NCBI GenBank assembly: GCA_963663735.2
Contig: CAXXHN010000001.1
Coordinates: 1,798,001 to 1,862,000, forward strand
Length of the DNA stretch: 64,000 nucleotides
Direction of reading: 5' to 3'
Source of the DNA: G963663735 sp963663735
GTDB lineage: Bacteria > Acidobacteriota > UBA6911 > RPQK01 > JAPXNP01
Under the pieces are notes generated by a model. That model worked only from the letters and a program-made list of their open reading frames with translations, was not told where the DNA came from and did not search any database. The position numbers were made by a program, and so were the translations under genes. Shown in pieces: positions 1-10,200 of this stretch; position 1 is the stretch's first letter, and the number at the start of each line of letters is the position of its first letter.

Positions 1-15
1 TGATAGTAAAGGAAA

Positions 16-288
16 TCAGGCTACGTCAGGCATATCTTCATCGTTGATCCTGAAATCATCCCTGCCCAGTTTTATGAGTTCTTTCATTTCTCTTTTCAGT
101 TTTTTGCTGGGAGCATTACGGTAATAATGTTTGTGCGACCCTTTCAGGGCCAGGAGAAGACAATCTCGGCAGTTTTGGCACTCATCCATGTGAAGCAGGA
201 ATTCAAGCAGATCGTCTCCATGTAGCTGGTTGTTGAGATAAGCCAACATTTGCGTCTGATCACAAGCATGTCTATCTGGCATATTCAT
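16..288 (-). CDS. Zinc-finger anti-sigma-factor-like protein
   Basis: A 90-aa soluble protein with the spacing of a zf-HC2/ZAS anti-sigma zinc finger: Cys9, then His33-x3-Cys37-x2-Cys40. Such domains hold an ECF sigma factor inactive and sometimes respond to redox state through the zinc thiolates. There is no membrane helix; the C-terminal half is basic, then acidic. The gene diverges from the oxidoreductase at 417. If a partner sigma factor exists it would lie beyond the left edge, which cannot be seen. The zinc motif is directly visible; the sigma-binding role is inferred from the family. Confidence 0.6.
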   Translation of the reverse strand: MNMPDRHACDQTQMLAYLNNQLHGDDLLEFLLHMDECQNCRDCLLLALKGSHKHYYRNAPSKKLKREMKELIKLGRDDFRINDEDMPDVA

Positions 289-416
289 AAATTCACCTTC
301 AGTGCTATAAGACTACAGAAGGGGGGTGAAAGTTTCATTCTTTAAGGTAAAATGTCCATAAATGCTTCTACAGCTTCCGATATATCGTGGATTGTTTATA
401 AAAAAGGGAAAATATC

Positions 417-1823
417 ATGAAAAACGATTTCAAAAATGTCAGCAGGCGGGAATTTGTTATAACCAGCGGAGCCGTACTGGGTACACTGGCTTCGACGACA
501 AGGGGAGCTCAACCTGCTGCTCCTGAAAAAACCAGGCTGGCAATTGTTGGGACTGGCTCCCGAGGAATCGGAATGTGGGGTTCTCCCGCTGTCCGGGATT
601 ATTCAGACAGGATTGAAATGGTTGGCCTGTGTGATATAAATCCGAAAAGAGTCCGGGTTGCTGAGCGTTTGATCCGCAGTAATCTGCAGAATATGGATGG
701 ACATCTCAGCCAGGCTGACGGAAACTCCTCCCCCGCCGATATAGGCGGATCGATTCCGGTTTTTACTGATTTTGATGAAATGGTGCGCGTAACCCGCCCG
801 GACAGGATTATTGTCACAACCATGTGTTCCACCCACATAAGCTACGTAATTCGGGCCCTGGAACTGGGATGTGATGTTATCTGTGAGAAACCATTCGGAA
901 CCGACGAAGATCAGTGCCAGGCGTTGATTGATGCCCAGAAGAAGTATGACAACAATATTACGGTGACCTTTAATGCCCGTTACGGAGTCAGCGCGACCAG
1001 AGTCAAGGAATTGCTGAGAGAAGGGGCTATAGGGGAACTGCTGTCAGTAGACTACTCGGAATTTCTTGATGACGACCATGGTACCAGCTATTTCAGGCGC
1101 TGGCACGGGATCAAGGAAAATTCAGGTACCCTGCTGGTCCACAAGGCTTCCCATCATTTTGATCAGCTTAACTGGTGGATTGAGGGCGATCCAGTGGAAG
1201 TTTCCGCCTATGGTGACCTGAGGAGATATGGACGAAAGGGACCATTCCGTCATGCGAATTGCCGGTTATGCACTCACAAGGCAGAATGTCCTTATTACTG
1301 GGATATTACCAAAGACAAATATTCCGTGGAGTTGTATGTCGACTGTGAGAGCGAAGACGGATATTTCAGGGATGGCTGCGTGTTCCGCAATGCCATCAAT
1401 ATTTATGACACCATGAGCGTCCAGGTCAAGTATGACAACAAAGTCCTGGTGACGTATTCCCTTAATGCCGGGTTGCCTGATGAAGGGCAGATAATTGTCT
1501 TTAACGGCAGCAAAGGCAGGATTGAACTCCGCAATTACGACCAGCAGCCCTGGGAGGTAAACGCTTCCGCTGAACTCAGGCTTATCCGGAATTTTGACAA
1601 GAAGGATGCCGAGCTGGAATCGCTGGACCGCCGCAGCGGTTCTCATGGTGGAAGTGACAAACTGATCAGGGATCATGTTTTTATACCAGAGAGTCCTGAT
1701 GAAATGGGACACCGCGCTGGTGCCAGGGCAGGCATCATGAGCGCGATTATCGGTATTGCAGCTTACAGGTCTATTGAAAAAGGTCGCCCTGTTAAAATTA
1801 ATGAACTTGTAAACTTCAGCTGA
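417..1823 (+). CDS. Tat-exported Gfo/Idh/MocA family oxidoreductase
   Basis: 468 aa. The N terminus is a twin-arginine signal (SRREFVITSGAVLG, Arg10-Arg11), so the folded protein with bound cofactor is predicted to go to the periplasm. A Rossmann NAD(P) motif follows (GTGSRGIGMWG). The CEKPFG motif carries the family Lys of the EKP signature. The C-terminal alpha/beta domain contains a cysteine-rich insert near residues 283-294 (CRLCTHKAEC) that could bind metal. Family members oxidise or isomerise sugars and inositols, or cleave glycosides by an NAD-dependent redox route; the substrate here is unknown. A terminator follows immediately. Confidence 0.85.
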   Translation: MKNDFKNVSRREFVITSGAVLGTLASTTRGAQPAAPEKTRLAIVGTGSRGIGMWGSPAVRDYSDRIEMVGLCDINPKRVRVAERLIRSNLQNMDGHLSQADGNSSPADIGGSIPVFTDFDEMVRVTRPDRIIVTTMCSTHISYVIRALELGCDVICEKPFGTDEDQCQALIDAQKKYDNNITVTFNARYGVSATRVKELLREGAIGELLSVDYSEFLDDDHGTSYFRRWHGIKENSGTLLVHKASHHFDQLNWWIEGDPVEVSAYGDLRRYGRKGPFRHANCRLCTHKAECPYYWDITKDKYSVELYVDCESEDGYFRDGCVFRNAINIYDTMSVQVKYDNKVLVTYSLNAGLPDEGQIIVFNGSKGRIELRNYDQQPWEVNASAELRLIRNFDKKDAELESLDRRSGSHGGSDKLIRDHVFIPESPDEMGHRAGARAGIMSAIIGIAAYRSIEKGRPVKINELVNFS

Positions 1824-1845
1824 TTATCCAGAGAACTGGGCAGGA

Positions 1846-1874
1846 GGGGCTTCAGCCTTTCCCGCCCCTTTTTT
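1846..1874 (+). terminator. Rho-independent terminator after the Gfo/Idh/MocA gene
   Basis: GGGGC (1846-1850) pairs with GCCCC (1864-1868) and is followed by six T residues (1869-1874). It lies between two convergent genes and overlaps the last bases of the minus-strand amidohydrolase gene. Confidence 0.65.
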
Positions 1875-3051
1875 ACTTCCAGTTGAGGGTATTTTCAGCA
1901 GTAATACGGTAGAGTTGTCTCAGGGTATCCTGCCCCAGCTCAAGGCCGTACAAACGCCACCACTGTCGTCCTGGGATATACTCATCTCCTGTTTCCAGCA
2001 GTCGCCACCATCCTTCGTACATTTCCTGTTCCCGCCCCATGTCTGTACCAAACATTATTCTGGAACAGTATTGATCGAGGAATTTACGGGCAGCACGGGG
2101 TTGCCGTCCGATTTCATAATCCCTGGCTGAAATATCCAGGTAGAGATTGGGAAAGCTTTCCATATCTTCAGCCAGCCGAGCCAGGTTGTTGCCAAGGTTG
2201 CTGAAATGACAGAGGATAAAACTGGTATTGGAGTGTTTTTTCAACACCTCATTCCTCATGAGGATCAGCTCTTCATAGGAAGGAACATCTTTGCCGTACA
2301 GGTTGAAGACCTGGAAATCAGGGGTCCGTTCCCATTCAGGCCCCAGTGGCTGCCAGCAGGACGGATGGTCTGCAACATGTAAATTAACCGGGAGATTAAG
2401 CTCTGCGCATTTTTCCCAGAAAAGGTCGAGCCTGGCATCGTTGGGATGGAGCCGTTTATCCCTTGGGAGTGGATTTTCTTCATTTGATCCAAATCCCCAT
2501 CCTTTATCAACAAGTTCACCTACCCCCCTGGCGCCGTTTTGGTAACATCCTATGAGTTCCTCTACTGCCTTCTGCGGATAGTCTGGATCTGAGATATTAT
2601 CAGTGAGAAGTCCGCAGTACAGCTGGAACCTTCCTGGCCAGGCTTTGAGGTAGAGGTCGGTAAGCTCTTTGAACTTCTCCCCGGTGGCGCCGGTAAGAAC
2701 CACCGTGATATCGATTCCTGTCCGGTCCATGGTTTCAATCCACTCTTTGACCTCTTTCGCTGTTTCTGCATACACATGAGTATGGACATCAATGACCGGA
2801 AGCGCTGCCCTGGGCACCTGGTGTTCCGGTACTACAAGAGAGGACGAGGGTTTGTAATCTTTGAGCAGTACGCTGTTCATCGGACCTTCCGTTAGTTTAA
2901 CGTGTCCCCATTTTACTGTCTCCTGTGTTTCCACGTCAGGAGATATCCCGGTTCCGTCCCCTCCGGGTCCGCATGATAGAGCAGGCAAAGCTGCCAGGAT
3001 GAAAGATGAAATGTAAAGCATGAGCTTTGCTTTGTTTTGTTGAATTAACAT
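1873..3051 (-). CDS. Amidohydrolase-2 family lipoprotein
   Basis: 392 aa with a lipoprotein signal peptide ending in PALSC (Cys27). The mature part is a TIM-barrel amidohydrolase of the PF04909 type. The first strand carries the HxH metal motif (VIDVHTHVY), later strands carry NLHVADH and ILCHFSN histidines, and the last carries MFGTDMG with the conserved Asp. Relatives act as decarboxylases or lactone/amide hydrolases. The substrate cannot be read from sequence. A lipid-anchored periplasmic version is less common than the cytoplasmic one. Convergent with the upstream oxidoreductase. Confidence 0.75.
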   Translation of the reverse strand: MLIQQNKAKLMLYISSFILAALPALSCGPGGDGTGISPDVETQETVKWGHVKLTEGPMNSVLLKDYKPSSSLVVPEHQVPRAALPVIDVHTHVYAETAKEVKEWIETMDRTGIDITVVLTGATGEKFKELTDLYLKAWPGRFQLYCGLLTDNISDPDYPQKAVEELIGCYQNGARGVGELVDKGWGFGSNEENPLPRDKRLHPNDARLDLFWEKCAELNLPVNLHVADHPSCWQPLGPEWERTPDFQVFNLYGKDVPSYEELILMRNEVLKKHSNTSFILCHFSNLGNNLARLAEDMESFPNLYLDISARDYEIGRQPRAARKFLDQYCSRIMFGTDMGREQEMYEGWWRLLETGDEYIPGRQWWRLYGLELGQDTLRQLYRITAENTLNWK

Positions 3052-3320
3052 ATTGATTCATTCCTTAAATCCAGGATTGGTTATTGTATCCCTGTTTGAC
3101 TGATTACATAATAAATAAAAAAATACGGTGATCCTGAATTTTAGGTAATATTGATAGAAATTCTGAAAAGTGTGTATGATCCACGTGATAAAAAACAGAT
3201 GTGGATTTCAATTGTCAATTTAATAGCCGTATAAGAATCCTGGCATGATGGAGGCTTATTTCCTGGAAATAGTTACTTTGTCGCATCATTGAAGGATTAT
3301 TGGCAGGAGAGGGTTTGTTG

Positions 3321-3458
3321 ATGAAAGTATATGTTTGTAATATTTGTCAGTACAGGTATGATGAGTCCAAGGAAAAAGTCCTCTGGGAAGATCTTCCGGA
3401 TGACTGGGTATGTCCGCTCTGCGGCGTGGGGAAAGATCAGTTTTCCCTGCTCAAGTAG
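3321..3458 (+). CDS. Rubredoxin, short-loop 45-aa form
   Basis: A 45-aa rubredoxin too short for most ORF callers. The four iron ligands are Cys6, Cys9, Cys31 and Cys34 (CNIC and CPLCGVGK). The usual 52-54-residue protein has about seven more residues between the two cysteine pairs. The same short loop is known from Desulfovibrio desulfuricans rubredoxin. AGGAGAGG (3305-3312) lies about 8 bases before the ATG. It is a one-electron carrier, used by anaerobes for oxygen and peroxide detoxification or oxidoreductase coupling. It lies 112 bp upstream of a ThDP enzyme whose N terminus is a near-copy: a hand alignment shows 5 differences in 45 residues. Confidence 0.9.
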   Translation: MKVYVCNICQYRYDESKEKVLWEDLPDDWVCPLCGVGKDQFSLLK

Positions 3459-3570
3459 ATAATCACCGACACCCGGTTTTTTAATAGATGTAATCCCGGT
3501 AAAGGCAGGATAACCTCACTGCCGGGGCATCCGGCAGAACTTGATTTGATTGAGATTTCTGGTCGGAAAA

Positions 3571-5397
3571 ATGAAAGTATATGTCTGCGATATCTGTGGA
3601 TACAGGTATGATGAGTCCAAGGAAAAAGTCCTCTGGGAGGATCTCCCTGAAGACTGGGTGTGTCCGCTCTGCGGTGTGGGAAAAGACAGATTTACTCTGC
3701 TGAAGGATTCCACCAGCACTGAATCGGCAGAGGGAGGCGCTGATCCCGGTCCGATCCGGCCCCAGCTGGTTGTCAGTGATATTCTGGCCGAGACCTTAGT
3801 AAACTGGGGAGTACGTTGGGTTTTCGGCATGCTCGGGCATTCCAATCTTGGATTGGGCGAGGCCATCAGGAAAAAGGAAGCCGGGGGCGGGCTGCGTTTT
3901 ATCAGCATCCGCCATGAAGGCGCAGCGTCTTTTGCCTGTTCTGCCTATGGAAAATTGACGCGCCATCTTTCGGCCTGCCTTTCCATAGCCGGGCCTGGGG
4001 CTACCAACCTTTTGACCGGGCTCTGGGATGCAAACCTTGACCGCTCACCAGTGCTGGCGATAACCGGTCAGGTGGAAACCCAGGTTCTTGGCCCCGGAGG
4101 ATTTCAGGAGGTTGACCTGCAGGCCGCCTATGGGAAGGTGGCATCCTGGCAGCAGACTGTCCTTTCCTCGTCACATTATGGCGAGTTGATGAGCCTGGCC
4201 TGTAAGAATGCCCTAACCAACCGGAGAGTGGCTCACCTGGTGGTCCCGGATGAAATCCAGAAACAGCCGGTTCTTGAATCAGAACAACCTGGTGATCCGG
4301 CCGGCAGGATGATGGAAACAGATATTTCACCGTCTGCTGAGTCTGTGAGATTGGCCCTGGAGCTTCTCCGGAATTCAAGTAAGCCTGTTGTGATTGCCGG
4401 ATATGGAGCTATTCCAGCGGCTCAAATAGTGGTGAGGCTTGCTGAGACTCTCAACTGCCCCCTGATTACAACTTATAAATCAAAGGGTATGGTCCCGGAC
4501 AGACATCCCCTGGCTTGCGGTGTTGTGGGCAGGAGCGGAACTCCGGTTGCAGCCAGGTTTATGATTGAATCGGACTGCCTGGTTGTCCTGGGGGCTGGAT
4601 TCAGCGACCATTCAGGAATAAGCAGGAATAAACCGGCAATCCAGGTGGACTTTGATCCCTCCGCCCTGGCACGTTTTAGTCCGGTAACAGTTCCGGTTTG
4701 GGGGGATATTGGAAAAACTGTTGAACTTATGCTTGGCTCTCTATGCGGATGTGACATGTTTGAAGACCGGCGCCCTGATATTGCGTCAGAATGGGAAGCC
4801 TGGCGCAGGGAAAAAAAGAAAAGGTCCGGGGTAAATAGCCGAGTTGGACTGAGCAGTGCCGCAGTATATGAAGTCCTGGGGAGGGTTGCTCCAGGCGACG
4901 CACTGATAGCTATTGATGTAGGGGATAATGCCTATTCTTTCGGCCGGTATTTTGAGAGTCAATCCCAGCCGGTGATCATGTCCGGTTACCTGGGTTCCAT
5001 TGGATTCAGTTTCCCGGCTGCCATGGGAGCCTGGGCCGCCAGCCAGGAACAGGACTCGGAGTACCAAGGCCGCAAGGTTATCTCAATCTCCGGAGATGGT
5101 GGTTTTGCCCAGTACATGGGAGAATTCCTGACAGCTGTGAAATACGGGATGAACATAACTCATTTGCTTTTAAATAATAATGAACTTGGAAAAATAGCAA
5201 AAGAGCAGAAAGGGGAAAACTATGAGGTCTGGAACACTTCCCTCAATAATCTGAATTTTGCTGCTTATGCCCAATCTTGCGGTGCCCTTGGTTTCAAGGT
5301 GGAATACATCGATGACCTGGAGCCTGCACTGGAAAAAGCAATTAAGCATTCCGGTCCTTCCCTGGTAGAAGTCGCAGTGGATGCCTCTCTGCCCTGA
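3571..5397 (+). CDS. Rubredoxin-fused thiamine-diphosphate enzyme (acetolactate synthase/pyruvate oxidase-like)
   Basis: 608 aa from the ATG at 3571, which encodes the same MKVYVC start as the free rubredoxin; an in-frame TTG at 3550 is less likely. Residues 1-45 are a complete rubredoxin (Cys6, 9, 31, 34). After a linker of about 20 residues comes a ThDP enzyme of the POX/AHAS superfamily. It has catalytic Glu116 (RHEGAAS) in the pyrimidine-binding domain, a central domain, and the PP domain with GDGG (508-511) followed by NNN (535-537) for ThDP-Mg binding. The family decarboxylates 2-oxoacids. The attached iron centre suggests oxidative decarboxylation with rubredoxin as electron acceptor, which is inference. 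It may form a unit with the free rubredoxin upstream. Confidence 0.85.
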   Translation: MKVYVCDICGYRYDESKEKVLWEDLPEDWVCPLCGVGKDRFTLLKDSTSTESAEGGADPGPIRPQLVVSDILAETLVNWGVRWVFGMLGHSNLGLGEAIRKKEAGGGLRFISIRHEGAASFACSAYGKLTRHLSACLSIAGPGATNLLTGLWDANLDRSPVLAITGQVETQVLGPGGFQEVDLQAAYGKVASWQQTVLSSSHYGELMSLACKNALTNRRVAHLVVPDEIQKQPVLESEQPGDPAGRMMETDISPSAESVRLALELLRNSSKPVVIAGYGAIPAAQIVVRLAETLNCPLITTYKSKGMVPDRHPLACGVVGRSGTPVAARFMIESDCLVVLGAGFSDHSGISRNKPAIQVDFDPSALARFSPVTVPVWGDIGKTVELMLGSLCGCDMFEDRRPDIASEWEAWRREKKKRSGVNSRVGLSSAAVYEVLGRVAPGDALIAIDVGDNAYSFGRYFESQSQPVIMSGYLGSIGFSFPAAMGAWAASQEQDSEYQGRKVISISGDGGFAQYMGEFLTAVKYGMNITHLLLNNNELGKIAKEQKGENYEVWNTSLNNLNFAAYAQSCGALGFKVEYIDDLEPALEKAIKHSGPSLVEVAVDASLP

Positions 5398-5403
5398 TTT
5401 CAT

Positions 5404-5429
5404 ACAGACTTGTCTGTTGATATTTTTTT
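5404..5429 (+). terminator. Weak terminator-like hairpin
   Basis: ACAGA and TCTGT (5404-5408 and 5413-5417) form a short stem with a CTTG loop. A run of seven T residues follows at 5423-5429. It directly follows the rubredoxin-ThDP gene. The stem is short, so efficiency is doubtful. Confidence 0.4.
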
Positions 5430-5738
5430 GACTGAATGGGAGTGTTTTTTTATTCCTCGGAGATTCCCAATCTCGCCTCTGTTTTGGTTGGAGCCGGATT
5501 TTTTTGTTGTCATCCTGACCATGAAATCATTAAACCCTTATTGTGACTCTGTCGCAGTTTTATAAGCAAATAACGGTTATCTCAGCATTTTCAGGATAAG
5601 TGCCGATTTTTATTAATGATATATTGGGGGAATGTGAGATTGGGGCTGGAAAGCAAAACCTTCAGATAAAACGAAACATTATTGTTGATACACGTATTAG
5701 GCCATAGTCGAACTGAATTTTTAATTGGAGTAAGTACA
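5430..5738. other. Intergenic gap before the RND operon
   Basis: No convincing gene. The stretch is AT-rich and should hold the promoter of the RND efflux operon, but no clear -35/-10 pair could be picked out by eye. Confidence 0.4.
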
Positions 5739-7208
5739 GTGAAGAATAAATTTTTATTAGCCAGCTTGTTGTTGTTGTTTATCAGCGCCTGCTCATCCGG
5801 AAGTGGAAACGGTACTGGGGCTTCCTCCGGCAGAACCGCTCCTGGCGTTCAGCAGGCAGATATTGCCATGAGCGTGGAAGGGCACAAGGTATCCAGGAGA
5901 TCCATTTCTGAATACGTCATAACCAATACTTCCCTGGAATCTATCAGGGAGGTAATTGTCTACTCCAAGGTGAGTGCGATGGTTACGGAACGTAATTTTG
6001 AAGAAGGGGATATTGTTAAAGAAGGGGACCTTCTTGTCAGGCTGTACGATGAAGAAATGGTCAATAACCTGGAACAGGAGAAGATTGCCCTGGCTCAGGC
6101 TGAAGTCGCTGTACAGCAGGCGGAGGTTACCGCTGAGTTGTCAGCTGCTGAATTTGAAAGGGTTAAAACTCTTCATGACCAATTACTTATCAGCAAGCAG
6201 GAATACGACCAGTCAGAGATTTCCAGCCGTTCCGATTCCCTGTCCCTTGACAATGCCAAACAGCAGTTGGAAGCGGCTAAAGCCCGTCTGGAAGCATCTG
6301 AGATACAACTGTCTTACACTACCGTGAATTCCCCGATCTCCGGCGTTGTGACCGTGCGCATGGTCAACGTGGGAGACAGGGTAAGTTCCAATCAGCAGTT
6401 ATTGACCATCCAGGAATTTCCTCCTCTCTGGGCCAGGATTTATGTTCCGGAAAGATCGATACCAAAAATCAAGATCGGACAGCTGGCCAGGCTCGAAATG
6501 GAAACTTATCCTGATCGGGAGTTCACCGGCAGGATTAAAATGATAAGTCCGACGGTTGAAGCCGCATCTGGAACTATCAAGGTTACAATTGAAGTAAACA
6601 AGAATATTGACTTGCTTATGCCCGGCATGTTCGGGAGTGTATATATAGCCACGGATACTCATGAAAATGCGGTAGTGGTTCCCAAGAAATCAATTATCAG
6701 GGAGAGAAATACAAACTACGTATATACCATTAACTCTGACAATACTGTTACCCGCCAGGCAGTGACTGTAGGTTTTGCTGATGAGGATCAGGTGGAGATT
6801 GTTGATGGGTTAAATGGTAATGAGGCAATCGTTACTGTTGGGCAGGAGACCTTGAGTGACGGATATCCGGTTGTGGTCCAGAGCTGGAGCGACGGATCTG
6901 ACGGTAGTGGAGTCGTTTTAACCCAGGCTGCCGCGGCACCTGGGGCCGAGGGTAATGCAGCGCTGAATCCAGGCGCAGCTGGTCCGGACTCCGCCGCCCC
7001 TGTAATGCGGCAAGATGCCGGAAGAATTCCCCCTGGTGGAGATTCTTCCGACCGTTTCACCAAGATGCTTGAGTCTAATCCTGCTCTTAAGGAAGCCTGG
7101 GAGAAGAAAATTAAAGAAGATCCTGAAGTGGCTACTGATCCAGAAAAGAGAAGAGCTTTTATTCGTGAAGTGATGACCAAGCTGAGAGGAAGCGGAGGCA
7201 GACAATGA
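5739..7208 (+). CDS. RND efflux periplasmic adaptor, lipoprotein (HlyD/AcrA family)
   Basis: 489 aa from GTG 5739, preceded by GGAG at 5727-5730. This start gives a clean lipoprotein signal (FISAC, Cys18); the longer in-frame TTG start at 5682 would add an unlikely leader. The adaptor has the usual order: split biotinyl-lipoyl domain (VKEGDLLVRLYDEE and later SPISGVVTVRMVNVGD), an alpha-helical hairpin rich in Ala/Gln/Glu (about residues 105-190), beta-barrel and membrane-proximal domains. The C-terminal tail is long and Ala/Gly/Pro-rich, then charged. It links the inner-membrane pumps encoded downstream to an outer-membrane channel. It overlaps the next gene by 4 bp (ATGA), so translation is coupled. 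Confidence 0.9.
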   Translation: MKNKFLLASLLLLFISACSSGSGNGTGASSGRTAPGVQQADIAMSVEGHKVSRRSISEYVITNTSLESIREVIVYSKVSAMVTERNFEEGDIVKEGDLLVRLYDEEMVNNLEQEKIALAQAEVAVQQAEVTAELSAAEFERVKTLHDQLLISKQEYDQSEISSRSDSLSLDNAKQQLEAAKARLEASEIQLSYTTVNSPISGVVTVRMVNVGDRVSSNQQLLTIQEFPPLWARIYVPERSIPKIKIGQLARLEMETYPDREFTGRIKMISPTVEAASGTIKVTIEVNKNIDLLMPGMFGSVYIATDTHENAVVVPKKSIIRERNTNYVYTINSDNTVTRQAVTVGFADEDQVEIVDGLNGNEAIVTVGQETLSDGYPVVVQSWSDGSDGSGVVLTQAAAAPGAEGNAALNPGAAGPDSAAPVMRQDAGRIPPGGDSSDRFTKMLESNPALKEAWEKKIKEDPEVATDPEKRRAFIREVMTKLRGSGGRQ

Positions 7209-10200
7209 AGATTGTCGAATTTTCGATCCGGCGCCCGGTTACTGTAACCATGCTGTTTGTGGCTATTGCTGTTTTCGGGATAGTATCCTACGATCAGCTG
7301 GCCCTTAACCTGCTGCCTGAAATATCTTATCCAACGCTAACCATAAGAACCAATTATGAGGCTGCCGCTCCCGCAGAAGTGGAGAAGCTGATAAGTCAGC
7401 CGATTGAAAATGCGGTGGGGGTTGTGGAGAATGTGGTCCGGGTCAGCTCTGTTTCCAAACCCGAGGTTTCGGATGTAATCCTGGAGTTCGGATGGAACAC
7501 CCAGATGGATTTTGCCGGTCTGGAGGTCAGGGAAAAACTGGACATGGTAAATCTTCCCTTGGATGCCGGAGATCCGATTTTGCTCCGTTATGATCCTTCA
7601 ACTGATCCGATAATGAGGGTAAGCGTCACCGGCTCAGATCGCCTGGCAATGGTCAGGTATCTCTGTGAAGATTTTATCCGCCCTGATGTTGAGAGCATTG
7701 CTGGAGTAGCCGCGGTCAATGTTTCAGGAGGACTAGAGGATGAGGTTTACATTGAACTGGATGAGCAGAAGATTGCCAGCTTGAACCTTTCGATTACTTC
7801 CATTACCAATGCCCTCAGCCAGGAAAATATCAATACAACCGGTGGAACTCTCCGTGAAGGAGAGGGCAAGTACATGGTCCGGACCCTCAATGAGTTCAAA
7901 ACCGTTGACGAAATAAACAAGATTATTGTGGCCATAAGGGATAGAGCTCCGGTTCGTCTTGGAGATGTGGGAAATGCTTCCCGCGGATACAAGGAGAGGG
8001 AGATCATTACCAGGATCAATGGCCAGGAGAGTGTGCAGATTGCCGTGTTTAAGGCGGCAGATGCCAATACCGTTTCCGTTGCGGCTGAGGTCAGGGAAAA
8101 ACTGGCCGAGTTGCAAAAGAGTTATGAGGGGAAATCGGAACCGCTGCAGTTCGACGTGGTTTTTGATCAGTCCGGATTTATTAAACAGTCAGTGGATGAA
8201 GTTCTCAATACTGCTTTAATCGGTGGAATTCTGGCGGTGGTTATCCTTTTTCTTTTCCTCCGCAGCCTCAAGAGTACCCTGATTATTTCCCTGTCGATTC
8301 CTTTGTCGGTTGTCGCGACATTTTTCCTGATGTACACCTCGGAAGTATCATTGAACATAATGTCCCTGAGCGGACTTGCCTTGGGTATAGGTATGCTTGT
8401 TGATAACTCCATTGTTGTACTGGAGTCGATATACAGGTACGCCAAGCTGGGATATGGACCCCGGGAGGCTGCAAACCGCGGAGCCAGTGAGGTTGGGCAT
8501 GCCGTAATAGCCAGCACCATGACCACCATCTGCGTATTCGCCCCGATCGTGTTTGTGGAAGGGATTGCCGGACAGCTCTTTGCTGACCAGGCACTGACTG
8601 TTACTTTTTCTCTAGGTGCCTCTCTTGTTGTGGCCATAATGCTTATTCCAATGCTGGCCAGCCTGGGAGATAAGGAAGAGCTCAAACATATTGATGAAGA
8701 AACCGTGGTGGAGAGCCGCATGGAATCTCTCCCCTTTTATGTGAAGCCATACATATGGTTTCTGACCAAAGTCCTGAAAGCCAGGTTACTGGCGGTCGGA
8801 GTCGCTCTTGCGCTTTTTGTGGGATCGGTTTACCTGATCCAGGGACTCGGGTCTGAGCTTATTCCTGAAATCAGCCAGGGCGAGTTTTTGATCGACTATG
8901 AGCTGCCTCCCGGGACCGCACTGGAGGAAACCTCAAAACGGCTCGTGGCAGTTGAGAAATATCTGGCTGAAACTCCTGAAATAGCAAGTTTTTATACCAT
9001 TGTTGGTTCTGGAAACCAGTCCGGGGTATCAGCAGTTGAAGAAAGGGAGTACATCGGACAGACCCTGGCTGTACTTCAGCCCGGAATATTGCATGAAAGT
9101 GAGAGCCTCGTAATGGAGAAGGTACGTTCCGAAATAAGGGAAGTGCCTTCGGTAAAAACCAATTTTTCCAAACCGACACTTTTCAGTTTTAAAACCCCGA
9201 TCGAAATAGAGCTGCAGGGATATAACCTTAATGGTTTGAAAATCCATGCCAACAGAATCAAGGAGGCGATTATTAACATTCCCGGACTAAGGGATGTCAA
9301 AGCCAGTACTGAAGGCGCGAATCCTGAAGTACACATCATTTTTGACCGGTTGAAACTGTCGTCGTATGGTTTGAATATCAGTACGGTTGCCAACCTGGTG
9401 CGGAACAAGGTTCAGGGTGAGGTTCCGACTGAGTTCAGGGAAGGTGACCGCAATATTGAAATTAGGGTCAGGGTCAGGGAACAGGACCGCAGGTCAATTG
9501 AAGCTTTGAGGGAACTATCCCTGGACCTGCCAGCCGGCGGAGTGATCAGGCTTAATAGCGTGGCGGAGATTACCCTGGAAGAAGGCCCGGTTGAGATACG
9601 CAGGATTGGCCCGCAAAGAGCCGCGGTAATCACTGCCAATATCTCCGGCAGGGACCTCTCCAGCGTGGTCTCTGACATTGAAACCGCCATTGACAGCTTA
9701 CAGCTTCCTTCAGATTTTACAACCTACATAGGCGGTCAGAGTGAGGAGAGGGCCGTAGCCTTCAAAAGCATGCTGTTCGCCATCATCTTGGCCATTTTTC
9801 TGGTTTACCTGGTCATGGCTTCACAGTTTGAATCGCTGATCCAGCCTTTTATCATCATGTTCGCCATTCCATTTGCCCTGATAGGAGTCGCGTTAGCCCT
9901 GGTTATGACCGGACAGATTGTTAATATCGTCGTTTTGATCGGTATTGTAGTTTTGGCCGGAATTGTTGTAAATAATTCAATTGTCCTGATTGACTACACC
10001 AATCAGCTGCGCCGGACCGGCCAGGATAAATTCACCGCAGTGAAAAATGCCTGCGCTGTCAGGATCCGGCCCATCCTTATGACCACAACTACAACGGTCC
10101 TCGGACTTGCGCCGATGGCTTTCAGCTGGGGAGAAGGAGCTGAACTCAGGGTTCCCCTGGCGATAACCGTTATTGGCGGACTGGTTGTTTCTACACTTCT

